Shown here piece after piece: positions 1 to 6,286 of a stretch of 9,453 nucleotides of DNA. How positions within the stretch are numbered: the first letter of the stretch is position 1; each line of letters opens with the position of its first letter. The translations under genes were made by a program, and so were the position numbers. The DNA is taken from contig JAVBUZ010000100.1 of NCBI GenBank assembly GCA_031554725.1, forward strand, positions 1 through 9,453. Direction: 5' to 3'. Below the pieces are notes generated by a model that did no database searches, was not told the DNA's origin, and saw only the letters and a list, made by a program, of their open reading frames with translations. The DNA comes from JAVBUZ01 sp031554725. Its GTDB lineage: Bacteria > Bacillota > Clostridia > Lachnospirales > Lachnospiraceae.

Positions 1-1737
1 CGTAATTTACTATCCTTCATCCTTCCGTTTTTGTCTGTTGCGTTTCTTGTTCTTATGTTTATCATCTTCACAATTTCAAGCTCCTCCTTATCAGAGAGCA
101 TTGAACGAACATTAGAAAAAGAAGCTATGTCGAATACCCAAGCCGTTGCCATTGACCTGTTACAGCAGACCAATGCCAGTAGCTTCCGCTTCGCATATAT
201 AACCATTTTGGCTAAGCCAGACTCTGTTGAAAAGATTTATGAAAACATTGAGCGCTTATCTGTTCTAGATTCTGGTTTTTCCTTTTTAGTAAGCAAAACC
301 GATAAGTCCATTTTAGCTCATCCAAACGAAGTCTTTGAAGGCCTCTTCTTAGATGACGAAGATTCTGGTGCCTTTTTCAATGATATCGCCGGAATTATTG
401 AAATTGAAGCACCTGATGCAGAAGGCACAAGCGAAAATGCAATTGTAGCTTCTATTATTTCTTCTCCTGTTTATGAATTTAATGATGGAACCGCAAAATA
501 CTATGTTGTTGCTAATCAAATTGTAAATACACCTTGGATTGTTGTTTCTTGTCTTCCAGAAACATATACCACAAACATTGTACTTGATTTATTAAAATAC
601 ATTGTGGCATGTATCGTTATTATACTAGTCCTTACAGCAGTTTCTTTAGCCTTCTTTATCCACAGAACGGTTAACCCTATTAAAAAGTTAACAAAATATC
701 TAACCGATATTACCGATGGCGATTTCTCTGTAGAGGTAGAAGCAAAAGGAAATAACGAAATTACCACTATGAGTCTTGCCTTAAGAGAATTTGTATATAT
801 TATGCGTGAGGTTATTACCGATATTCGCACAGTATCCAATCAATTAAATCAACATTCAGAATCTACCAAACAGGTTTCTGAAACTTTAAAGTCAACTGCA
901 GGGCTTCAAGCAGAGTCTATGGGTGATATGCAGACTACTCTTGATCAGGTTGCTAGCTCTATCCAAGAATTAGCTAACCACGCTGCTACTCTTTCTGAGG
1001 TTGTTGTTACAACCAGCAACAATGGTTCCACCGCAAATGCTCGTATGCAACAAACCGTTGCTGTTGCTTCTCAGGGAAAAGAGGATATGGAAATCGTTGA
1101 AAAAACGATGTCTTCTATTGTTGATTCTATGAAGCTATTAGAAAACAACGTATTAGAAGTAGGTGCTTCTACAGAACAGATTACTTCTATTGTAAGCCTC
1201 ATTAGTGAAATTTCTGAACAGACCAACCTACTTTCTTTAAATGCTGCTATCGAGGCTGCACGTGCTGGTGAAGCAGGTCGTGGATTTGCCGTTGTAGCTG
1301 AAGAAATTCGTAAGCTTGCAGAAGTAAGTTCCTCCTCTGCAACACAGATTGCTGATATTATCAATCAAATTAGCTCACAGGTTGGCAACATGGTTACTAG
1401 CACAAAAGAAAGTGTTCAGTACATTGAAGAAAACTCAGCAAAGATTACTGCTTCTTGTGAAGTATTTGATAACATTTACCAAGACGTTACCGCTACAAGC
1501 ATCGCTCTTCAAGACATTGTAAATCAAATGAGTCAGGTAGATGATGTTTCTACCAATATGGCTGCTCTTTCAGAAGAAGAATCTGCAAGTACAGAAGAGA
1601 TTCTTGCTTCTACACAGGTACTTGCTGAAAACTCTTTACAGATTTCTTCTGACAGTAAATCTGTTGCTGTTAGTGCGGAAGCTGTTGCAGAAGCCTCCTT
1701 TACTTTGGCAGAGCATATGCGTAAGTTTAAAGCCTAA
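1..1737 (+). CDS. Methyl-accepting chemotaxis protein, 5' truncated by the window edge
   Basis: Transmembrane chemoreceptor that senses a ligand outside the cell and controls CheA through CheW. The reading frame is open from base 1, and the hydrophobic stretch encoded at about 10-75 is the first membrane helix. The true start is therefore before the window; the TTG at 31 falls inside that helix and is not a credible start. Order of parts: helix 1; an extracellular sensor of roughly 170 residues that looks like a Cache-type fold; helix 2 at about 590-660; a HAMP linker (NPIKKLTKYLTDITDGDF) at about 670-830; then a long coiled-coil signalling domain. The hairpin tip at about 1213-1310 carries the near-invariant EQTNLLSLNAAIEAARAGE and GRGFAVVAEEIRKLAE. 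There is no C-terminal CheR-docking pentapeptide. The class is certain; the ligand cannot be read from the sequence. Confidence 0.96.
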   Translation, partial: RNLLSFILPFLSVAFLVLMFIIFTISSSSLSESIERTLEKEAMSNTQAVAIDLLQQTNASSFRFAYITILAKPDSVEKIYENIERLSVLDSGFSFLVSKTDKSILAHPNEVFEGLFLDDEDSGAFFNDIAGIIEIEAPDAEGTSENAIVASIISSPVYEFNDGTAKYYVVANQIVNTPWIVVSCLPETYTTNIVLDLLKYIVACIVIILVLTAVSLAFFIHRTVNPIKKLTKYLTDITDGDFSVEVEAKGNNEITTMSLALREFVYIMREVITDIRTVSNQLNQHSESTKQVSETLKSTAGLQAESMGDMQTTLDQVASSIQELANHAATLSEVVVTTSNNGSTANARMQQTVAVASQGKEDMEIVEKTMSSIVDSMKLLENNVLEVGASTEQITSIVSLISEISEQTNLLSLNAAIEAARAGEAGRGFAVVAEEIRKLAEVSSSSATQIADIINQISSQVGNMVTSTKESVQYIEENSAKITASCEVFDNIYQDVTATSIALQDIVNQMSQVDDVSTNMAALSEEESASTEEILASTQVLAENSLQISSDSKSVAVSAEAVAEASFTLAEHMRKFKA

Positions 1738-1741
1738 AATT

Positions 1742-1773
1742 GGTTCGCGCACTATGGCGGCCGCACCGACACG
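1742..1773. other. GC-rich patch with NotI palindrome
   Basis: Thirty-two bases just after the chemoreceptor stop codon contain 23 G or C (about 72%), in a region otherwise clearly AT-rich. They include the 8-base palindrome GCGGCCGC at 1757-1764. There is no reading frame of note and no extended hairpin beyond the palindrome. Its origin is unknown: a remnant of an element, a binding site, or a sequence join are all possible. Confidence 0.5.
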
Positions 1774-1796
1774 TTAAGTAAATAGCAAATAAACAC

Positions 1797-1830
1797 AAAG
1801 GCTACAGATAAAATTTATCTGTAGCCTTTT
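1797..1830. terminator. Bidirectional rho-independent terminator
   Basis: A perfect 16-base inverted repeat, AAAGGCTACAGATAAA at 1797-1812 and its complement at 1814-1829, is separated by one base, so in RNA the innermost A-T pairs would open to form the loop. It ends in TTTT on the plus strand, and the minus strand reads CTTTGTGTTT after the stem. It lies between the convergent ends of the chemoreceptor gene and the transaldolase gene (42 bases from the latter's stop) and can serve both. Confidence 0.85.
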
Positions 1831-1871
1831 ATATGTCTGTTATACTGTTTTATTGTTTTCGTTCACTATTC

Positions 1872-2525
1872 TTATTCGCCAAATACTGCTTTGTAATCTG
1901 CCTGAAATTTTTCAATTCCTGAATCTGTTAATGGGTGTTTTGTCATCTGAACAATAACACTGTAAGGAACAGTTGCAATATCAGCACCTGCCAAAGCACA
2001 GTCTGTTACGTGGATTGGATTACGAACACTTGCTGCAATAATTTCTGTATCAATACCTGCTACGGCAAATATTTCAGCGATTTCGCTAATTAAATCAACG
2101 CCTCTTACGCTAATGTCATCTAAACGTCCTAAGAAAGGAGATACATAGGTTGCACCAGCTCTAGCTGCGAGTAATGCCTGGTTTGCACTGAAAATCAAAG
2201 TTACGTTTGTTTTAATTCCTTCTGCAGTAAGTGCTTTACAAGCTTTTAAGCCTTCTACTGTCATAGGGATTTTAACAATCATATTAGGGTGGATTTTAGC
2301 AATTTCTCTACCTTCTGCAATCATACCTTCTGCATCTACTGTAGTTGCTTTTACTTCTCCACTAATTGGTCCATCTACTAAAGCAGCAATTTCTGCGATT
2401 ACTTGTTCAAATACTCTTCCTTCTTTTGCAATAAGAGATGGATTTGTTGTTACCCCACAAATAACTCCCATATCATTTGCTTTTTTAATTTCTTCAATGT
2501 TTGCTGTGTCGATAAAAAATTTCAT
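1872..2525 (-). CDS. tal: Transaldolase, small (FSA/TalC-like) subtype, 217 aa
   Basis: Cytosolic enzyme of the non-oxidative pentose phosphate pathway that moves a dihydroxyacetone unit between sugar phosphates. It is a short TIM barrel of 217 residues, the usual length for this subtype. The Schiff-base lysine is K85 in NMIVKIPMT, and the N-terminal signature GVTTNPSLIAKEG is intact. Residues that separate transaldolases from fructose-6-phosphate aldolases of the same fold point to transaldolase: E57 (GEVKATT) where E. coli FSA has Gln59, and F131 (VSPFLGRLDD) where FSA has Tyr131; these comparisons are from memory. An in-frame start nine codons upstream (2552) is rejected because AGGAGG at 2535-2540 sits 9 bases before the ATG at 2525. 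It appears to have its own promoter and to end at the shared terminator. Confidence 0.95.
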   Translation of the reverse strand: MKFFIDTANIEEIKKANDMGVICGVTTNPSLIAKEGRVFEQVIAEIAALVDGPISGEVKATTVDAEGMIAEGREIAKIHPNMIVKIPMTVEGLKACKALTAEGIKTNVTLIFSANQALLAARAGATYVSPFLGRLDDISVRGVDLISEIAEIFAVAGIDTEIIAASVRNPIHVTDCALAGADIATVPYSVIVQMTKHPLTDSGIEKFQADYKAVFGE

Positions 2526-2534
2526 ACCTTTTTT

Positions 2535-2540
2535 CCTCCT
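2535..2540 (-). promoter_or_regulatory. Ribosome binding site fixing the tal start
   Basis: Minus strand AGGAGG, nine bases upstream of the ATG at 2523-2525. It overlaps the extra codons of the longer frame starting at 2552, which excludes that start. Confidence 0.85.
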
Positions 2541-2570
2541 GTTTTTTGACAATATTGCATCGTCTTCTTA

Positions 2571-2598
2571 ATTATATTCTCTAACCTCAATTTAACAA
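2571..2598 (-). promoter_or_regulatory. Sigma-A-type promoter for tal
   Basis: On the minus strand, TTGTTA (2593-2598, four of six matches to TTGACA) is followed after 16 bases by a perfect TATAAT (2571-2576). It is placed about 45 bases before the tal start codon, giving a short leader. A vegetative housekeeping promoter is what a central carbon enzyme would need. Confidence 0.65.
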
Positions 2599-2648
2599 GG
2601 TAGATAAATTAACAATTTAGCACTAAAAATTACATATCATGCGTCTTT

Positions 2649-2852
2649 TTATTTCTTTTTCTGCGCATCGAGGATTTCTAATAAAGCCTCTTCTCCTATA
2701 CTTACCCAGGCGTCCTCTTCTTCTTCATTTAAGCCTAGATATTCGCATAAGGTACACTCCTCACTACTAATGCCCCACTCGTAGCTATAGTCGTCAATTT
2801 CTTCAAATTCGATTTCGCCTTCTAAATATAGCTCTTTAAATTTCTTTTCCAT
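2649..2852 (-). CDS. Small acidic protein of unknown function, 67 aa
   Basis: Not assigned to a named family. The protein has 22 Asp/Glu against six Lys, a run of four Glu followed by Asp in the middle, and a Lys-rich end. A central segment, CTLCEYLGLNEEEEDAWVS, has two cysteines three residues apart and looks like a helix-turn-helix-sized unit. It resembles a LCEYLG...W motif I recall from small proteins of unknown function in Clostridia, but I cannot verify that here. No signal peptide or membrane segment is seen. The gene is credible because a strong Shine-Dalgarno (GGGAGGT, 2857-2863) lies just before its ATG and a possible promoter precedes it. It lies 123 bases upstream of tal in the same direction, but tal has its own promoter, so the two need not be co-transcribed. 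Confidence 0.75.
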   Translation of the reverse strand: MEKKFKELYLEGEIEFEEIDDYSYEWGISSEECTLCEYLGLNEEEEDAWVSIGEEALLEILDAQKKK

Positions 2853-2890
2853 TTCTACCTCCCTTGTAGGTTCAAAAGCTTTACTCTCTT

Positions 2891-2919
2891 ATTGTAATAC
2901 ATATTTTGCTTTTTGTCGC
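2891..2919 (-). promoter_or_regulatory. Possible promoter of the 67-aa gene
   Basis: Minus strand GCGACA (2914-2919) and TACAAT (2891-2896), 17 bases apart, match four and five of six consensus bases. The position, about 40 bases before the start codon, is sensible. This is a weak call in AT-rich sequence. Confidence 0.4.
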
Positions 2920-2945
2920 CTCATAAATTGCTAAGTTGTCTACCC

Positions 2946-2974
2946 TCACGTTCCCGTTTTGTAGCCATATACTA
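2946..2974 (+). promoter_or_regulatory. Sigma-K-type sporulation promoter of dpaAB
   Basis: CATATACTA at 2966-2974 matches the sigma-K -10 pattern CATAnnnTA exactly. TCACG at 2946-2950 supplies the AC expected in the -35 region, with 16 bases between that AC and the -10. Transcription would begin near 2981, about 20 bases before the dpaA start codon. Known biology agrees: the spoVF (dpaAB) genes of B. subtilis are transcribed by sigma-K in the mother cell. The assignment here rests on pattern and context only; sigma-E sites share much of the -10. Confidence 0.65.
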
Positions 2975-3002
2975 TTGAAAAGAATTTCTTTTATGAGGTA
3001 AT

Positions 3003-3680
3003 ATGTTTCCTTCTACCATCTGTATTGTAGGCATTGACAAACGTTTTGATTACCTTGCTATTTACTTGAAAGAACAAGGCTTTCTCATTTCTCGTCATGA
3101 TACCTTTTCACCAGAGGCAATCGTGGGCGTAGACCTGCTTATTGGTCCTTTTACTATGTATACAAAAGGGAAGCTTTTACCTGAGATAGAAGCTGCCTGT
3201 ACCAAGGAAAGAGTTCCTATCCTAAATTACATGGCATCAGAAGATTTCCTTGTCAAAAATGCCGCACTTACAGCAGAGGGGTTCCTATCCTATTTGATAA
3301 AGGAAACTCCTTTTTCCCTTTCGGAGGCACATATCCTCTTACTGGGACTTGGGCGCTGCGGAAAAGCACTTTCTAAGCTACTTAATTTGCTTTGTCCTCA
3401 TGTAGATGCCATTGACATGGTGCCAGATATACTTCCACACTCCAATTATAATGTGGTTATAAATACCATTCCCGCACCTGTTATTTCAAAAGACACGCTA
3501 CTTGATTTAAAACCTGATTGTATTCTTTTTGATATATCCTCTGCCCCTGGTGGCTTTGATCTTGAAGCAGTAGCAGAGCTAGGACTTACACGAATAGCTT
3601 GTCCACAGATTCCAGGAAAAACTTGCCCACAAAGTGCAGGCATTGCCATTGGCGAAGCTGCCATTAGCTATTTAAATTAG
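3003..3680 (+). CDS. dpaA: Dipicolinate synthase subunit A, compact form
   Basis: With DpaB it oxidises dihydrodipicolinate to dipicolinic acid (pyridine-2,6-dicarboxylate), made in the mother cell and stored with calcium in the spore core. The C-terminal half is a dinucleotide-binding fold: GLGRCG at 115-120, NTIPAP at 154-159, DISSAPGGFD at 177-186 and PQIPGKTCPQSAG at 201-213, all recognisable DpaA/SpoVFA landmarks. At 225 residues it is clearly shorter than B. subtilis SpoVFA (about 297). The shortening is in the N-terminal half and in the stretch between the glycine-rich loop and NTIP, not through a frameshift. The start at 3003 follows GAGG (2995-2998) by only four bases. A sigma-K-like promoter precedes it and dpaB follows after 12 bases. 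Confidence 0.92.
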   Translation: MFPSTICIVGIDKRFDYLAIYLKEQGFLISRHDTFSPEAIVGVDLLIGPFTMYTKGKLLPEIEAACTKERVPILNYMASEDFLVKNAALTAEGFLSYLIKETPFSLSEAHILLLGLGRCGKALSKLLNLLCPHVDAIDMVPDILPHSNYNVVINTIPAPVISKDTLLDLKPDCILFDISSAPGGFDLEAVAELGLTRIACPQIPGKTCPQSAGIAIGEAAISYLN

Positions 3681-3692
3681 AAAGGAGATTTT

Positions 3693-4292
3693 ATGCTTTA
3701 TAACTTTCAAGACAAAAACATAGGAATTGCACTAACTGGTTCCTACTGCACCTATGAAAAGATATTTGATTCCCTTGAGAAGCTTGCCGAAACAAAGGCT
3801 AATCTATTTACTATTTTTTCTGATCATGCTGCGACTACTTCTAGCCGTTTTGGTAAGTGTCATGACTTTATAGAAAAAGCAAAGGACATCACTGGAAAGG
3901 AACCCATTACTACGATTCCGGATGCCGAACCTATCGGTCCCCAGTCGATGTTAGACATTTTGGTTATTGCACCTTGCACTGGCAATACCCTCTCAAAACT
4001 GGCAAATGGCATTTCAGATACCCCTGTGCTTATGGCTGCCAAATCTCATTTACGCAACAATAAGCCTCTCGTTATCTCACTTTCTACGAATGATGCTTTA
4101 GGAATGAACTTAAAAAATATTGGTATCTTACTAAATACAAAAAATATCTATTTTGTTCCCTTTGGTCAAGATAATTATAAAACAAAACCCAATTCCATGA
4201 TTGCACATGTAGAATTGATTCCGGAAACCATTCATATGGCGCTACAATATAAGCAGCTACAGCCTGTTATCCGAAGTCCTTATTCTATTTAG
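3693..4292 (+). CDS. dpaB: Dipicolinate synthase subunit B (flavoprotein-like)
   Basis: Second subunit of dipicolinate synthase, from the flavoprotein fold family that includes phosphopantothenoylcysteine decarboxylase. At 199 residues it has the normal length for SpoVFB. Visible landmarks are GIALTGSYCTY at 11-21 (flavin phosphate region in this fold), EPIGPQ at 79-84, the conserved stretch IAPCTGNTLSKLANGISDT at 92-110 followed by PVLMAAK, and FVPFGQDNYKTKPNS at 154-168. A good ribosome binding site, AAAGGAG at 3681-3687, lies five bases before the ATG. It is 12 bases after dpaA and certainly in the same transcript. The next gene, an asparagine synthase, begins 52 bases on with no convincing terminator between them. 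Confidence 0.94.
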   Translation: MLYNFQDKNIGIALTGSYCTYEKIFDSLEKLAETKANLFTIFSDHAATTSSRFGKCHDFIEKAKDITGKEPITTIPDAEPIGPQSMLDILVIAPCTGNTLSKLANGISDTPVLMAAKSHLRNNKPLVISLSTNDALGMNLKNIGILLNTKNIYFVPFGQDNYKTKPNSMIAHVELIPETIHMALQYKQLQPVIRSPYSI

Positions 4293-4344
4293 TTTTCATA
4301 ACTCGTAATATGTATAAAGTAAGAACATTTAAGGAGATACAAAC

Positions 4345-6186
4345 ATGTGTGGAATTGCTGGTTTCTATCAAACCGCTTTTGACTTCACCCTTAGTACCGT
4401 GTGGCAACATCGCCTCAGTTCTATGAAAAACGCTCTCCTCCATCGCGGACCAGATGACAATGATATTCTTATCTATCCCCACGCAGGTCTTGCCCACTCT
4501 CGTCTTTCTATTATTGACGTAGACGGTGGGCACCAGCCTATGACCAAACGAATCGGCGACGGACACTGTAGCATCATATATAATGGTGAGGTTTACAATA
4601 CGAAAGAGCTTAAAGACTTTCTTGCACCTTACTGCTTAGATTGGGAAACTAGCAGCGATACAGAGGTAATCTTAAATGGTTATCTGGCTATTGGAATGGA
4701 TTTTTTTAAGCAGATAAATGGAATTTTTGCCTTTGCTATCTATGATGAAATTTTAGATTCCATTATCCTAGCAAGAGACCCTTTAGGAGTAAAACCCCTC
4801 TTCTATCAAAACACTGGTGAGGCTCTTGTTTTTGGTTCTGAGGCAAAGGCTCTTTTTGCCTACGGAATAAAGCCTCAGTTAAATAAAGAGAGCTTCTGTG
4901 AAATCTTTGGACTTGGCCCTGCTCGAACACCAGGCCATGGCGTTTATGCTGATATGAAGGAGCTACTACCTGGGCAATTTTTACTGTTTACCCCTTCCTG
5001 CTGTACTACTGGTTTTTTCTTTAAACTGATGGGAAAAGAACATTCGGATTCCTATGATGAAACCATCGAAAAGGTTTCCTTTCTAGTAAAAGATAGTGTG
5101 AAACGGCAAATGATTTCTGACATTCCCATTTGTACCTTTCTTTCTGGCGGCCTTGATAGCAGCCTAGTTTCTGCCATCTGTCAAAACGAACTGCTATTAG
5201 AAGATAAAATACTAAATACCTTTTCCTTTGACTTTGTAGATAATCAAACTAATTTTAAGCCAAATTCCTTTCAGTCTACTTTAGACCGTCCTTATGTAGA
5301 TATAATGGTAAATGCAATTGGTAGTAAGCATACTTATTTAGAATGCAACAACATAACTCAGGCTGATTATCTTTATAAGGCAGTGGATGCCCGTGACTTA
5401 CCTTGCATGGCAGATGTAGAATCCTCTCTTCTTTACTTCTGTAGCCTCGTAGCTGAGCAAAATAAGGTGGCACTAACTGGTGAGTGCGCGGACGAAATTT
5501 TTGGTGGCTACCCTTGGTTTCATAAAGAAGAAATGTGGCAAAAAAATATGTTTCCTTGGTCCTATGATTTAGATGCTAGAACCTCCCTATTAAGCAGAGA
5601 CTTTTTTAATTCATTATCCATTGGAGAATATGTGCAAAACGCATATGACACTTCTCTTTTAGAAACACCGCGTTTTGATGGGGATAGCCCCGGAGAAAAA
5701 AGGCGACGAGAAATCTCATGGTTAAACATTCGTTGGTTTATGGCAACTCTATTAAACCGCATGGACCGCACCAGTATGTATAGCGGTCTAGAAGCCCGAG
5801 TGCCCTTTGCCGATTTTCGTATTTTGCAATACGTTTATAATATTCCCTGGGAAATGAAGTGTAAAAATGGAATTACTAAGAATCTCCTTATTGAGACGGG
5901 ACGTAATATTCTTCCACCCGAAATACTTTATCGTAAAAAGAGTCCTTACCCTAAGACCTACGATACCAATTACGAAAAGCTACTTGCTAGTCGCCTGCTA
6001 GAACGTATTACCGACTCAGCTTCTCCCCTTCGGCCTTTAATTGATGCAAAAAAACTAGAAGCTTTTCTCATGGGTAACTCCGACTACGGAAAGCCTTGGT
6101 ATGGTCAGCTAATGGCCGGTCCTCAAATGCTTGCCTACTTACTCCAAATTGATTATTGGATGGAGAAGTATAAACTATCTGCCTAG
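4345..6186 (+). CDS. asnB: Asparagine synthase (glutamine-hydrolysing), AsnO-like
   Basis: Converts aspartate, glutamine and ATP to asparagine. The N-terminal class II glutaminase domain has the catalytic Cys2 (MCGIAGF), HRGPDD, the SRLSIID strand, NGEVYN and SSDTEV. The C-terminal synthetase domain has the pyrophosphate loop SGGLDSS at 267-273, GECADEIFGGY, and the RMDRTSMYSGLEARVPFAD segment. Both active sites look complete. Length (613 aa) and the RKKSPYPKT end resemble the sporulation-linked AsnO (YisO) type of B. subtilis more than the longer AsnH type; this comparison is from memory. AAGGAG at 4331-4336 sits eight bases before the ATG. Position directly behind dpaAB suggests read-through from the sigma-K promoter and a role in sporulation. 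An amide transfer to another carboxylate cannot be excluded, but the canonical motifs favour asparagine. Confidence 0.93.
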   Translation: MCGIAGFYQTAFDFTLSTVWQHRLSSMKNALLHRGPDDNDILIYPHAGLAHSRLSIIDVDGGHQPMTKRIGDGHCSIIYNGEVYNTKELKDFLAPYCLDWETSSDTEVILNGYLAIGMDFFKQINGIFAFAIYDEILDSIILARDPLGVKPLFYQNTGEALVFGSEAKALFAYGIKPQLNKESFCEIFGLGPARTPGHGVYADMKELLPGQFLLFTPSCCTTGFFFKLMGKEHSDSYDETIEKVSFLVKDSVKRQMISDIPICTFLSGGLDSSLVSAICQNELLLEDKILNTFSFDFVDNQTNFKPNSFQSTLDRPYVDIMVNAIGSKHTYLECNNITQADYLYKAVDARDLPCMADVESSLLYFCSLVAEQNKVALTGECADEIFGGYPWFHKEEMWQKNMFPWSYDLDARTSLLSRDFFNSLSIGEYVQNAYDTSLLETPRFDGDSPGEKRRREISWLNIRWFMATLLNRMDRTSMYSGLEARVPFADFRILQYVYNIPWEMKCKNGITKNLLIETGRNILPPEILYRKKSPYPKTYDTNYEKLLASRLLERITDSASPLRPLIDAKKLEAFLMGNSDYGKPWYGQLMAGPQMLAYLLQIDYWMEKYKLSA

Positions 6187-6204
6187 CCACTTCTTTTTTT
6201 TCGT

Positions 6205-6231
6205 CCCTGTCGGGCGAACAAAAAGACAGGG
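6205..6231. other. Hairpin overlapping the downstream terminator stem
   Basis: CCCTGTC at 6205-6211 pairs with GACAGGG at 6225-6231 across a 13-base loop. Bases 6227-6231 are also needed by the terminator stem that follows, so the two structures exclude each other. No gene lies immediately downstream for either strand, so a regulatory role is uncertain. Confidence 0.45.
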
Positions 6232-6267
6232 TATCTATTATTCCTTCTAGATACCCTGGTATCTTTT
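6221..6267. terminator. Bidirectional terminator between asnB and the minus-strand operon
   Basis: An 11-bp perfect stem, CAGGGTATCTA at 6227-6237 and TAGATACCCTG at 6248-6258, encloses a 10-base loop. On the plus strand it is followed by GTATCTTTTATT; on the minus strand by TCTTTTTG. It lies between asnB (stop 6186) and the convergent U32-like gene (stop 6266), so both transcripts can end here. The plus-strand tail overlaps the stop of the minus-strand gene. Confidence 0.8.
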
Positions 6268-6286
6268 ATTCCTGCCAAATACCCTT
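6231..6286. repeat. 28-bp imperfect tandem repeat at the convergent junction
   Basis: Unit 1 (6231-6258) and unit 2 (6259-6286) agree at 23 of 28 positions, sharing GTATCT, ATTCCT and ATACCCT in the same spacing. Unit 2 covers the last codons and stop of the minus-strand gene; unit 1 forms most of the terminator hairpin. This suggests that part of the terminator arose by duplication of the end of the gene. Confidence 0.6.

Noticed and set aside
31..33. TTG as start codon of the chemoreceptor
   Set aside because: It lies within the first membrane helix, the frame is open back to base 1, and no ribosome binding site precedes it. The gene starts before the window.
516..1364. Antisense open frames opposite the chemoreceptor gene
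   Set aside because: They mirror the strongly biased codons of the sense gene, and show no recognisable domains or start signals.
1541..1777. Open frame in another phase over the chemoreceptor 3' end, running into the GC-rich patch
   Set aside because: It overlaps the conserved signalling domain, has Leu-rich low-complexity content typical of a shadow frame, and has no ribosome binding site.
2526..2552. Longer transaldolase start at 2552 adding nine residues
   Set aside because: The Shine-Dalgarno AGGAGG falls inside this extension, and family members begin at MKFFIDTA.
2553..2648. Terminator after the 67-aa gene
   Set aside because: Only short or imperfect stems (such as ATGCG/CGCAT with a 20-base loop, and a TTAG/CTAA core) are present, without a convincing T-run after a stable stem.
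4293..4344. Possible separate promoter for asnB (TATAAA at 4313-4318)
   Set aside because: No acceptable -35 at 16-18 bases upstream; in AT-rich DNA a lone TATAAA is expected by chance.
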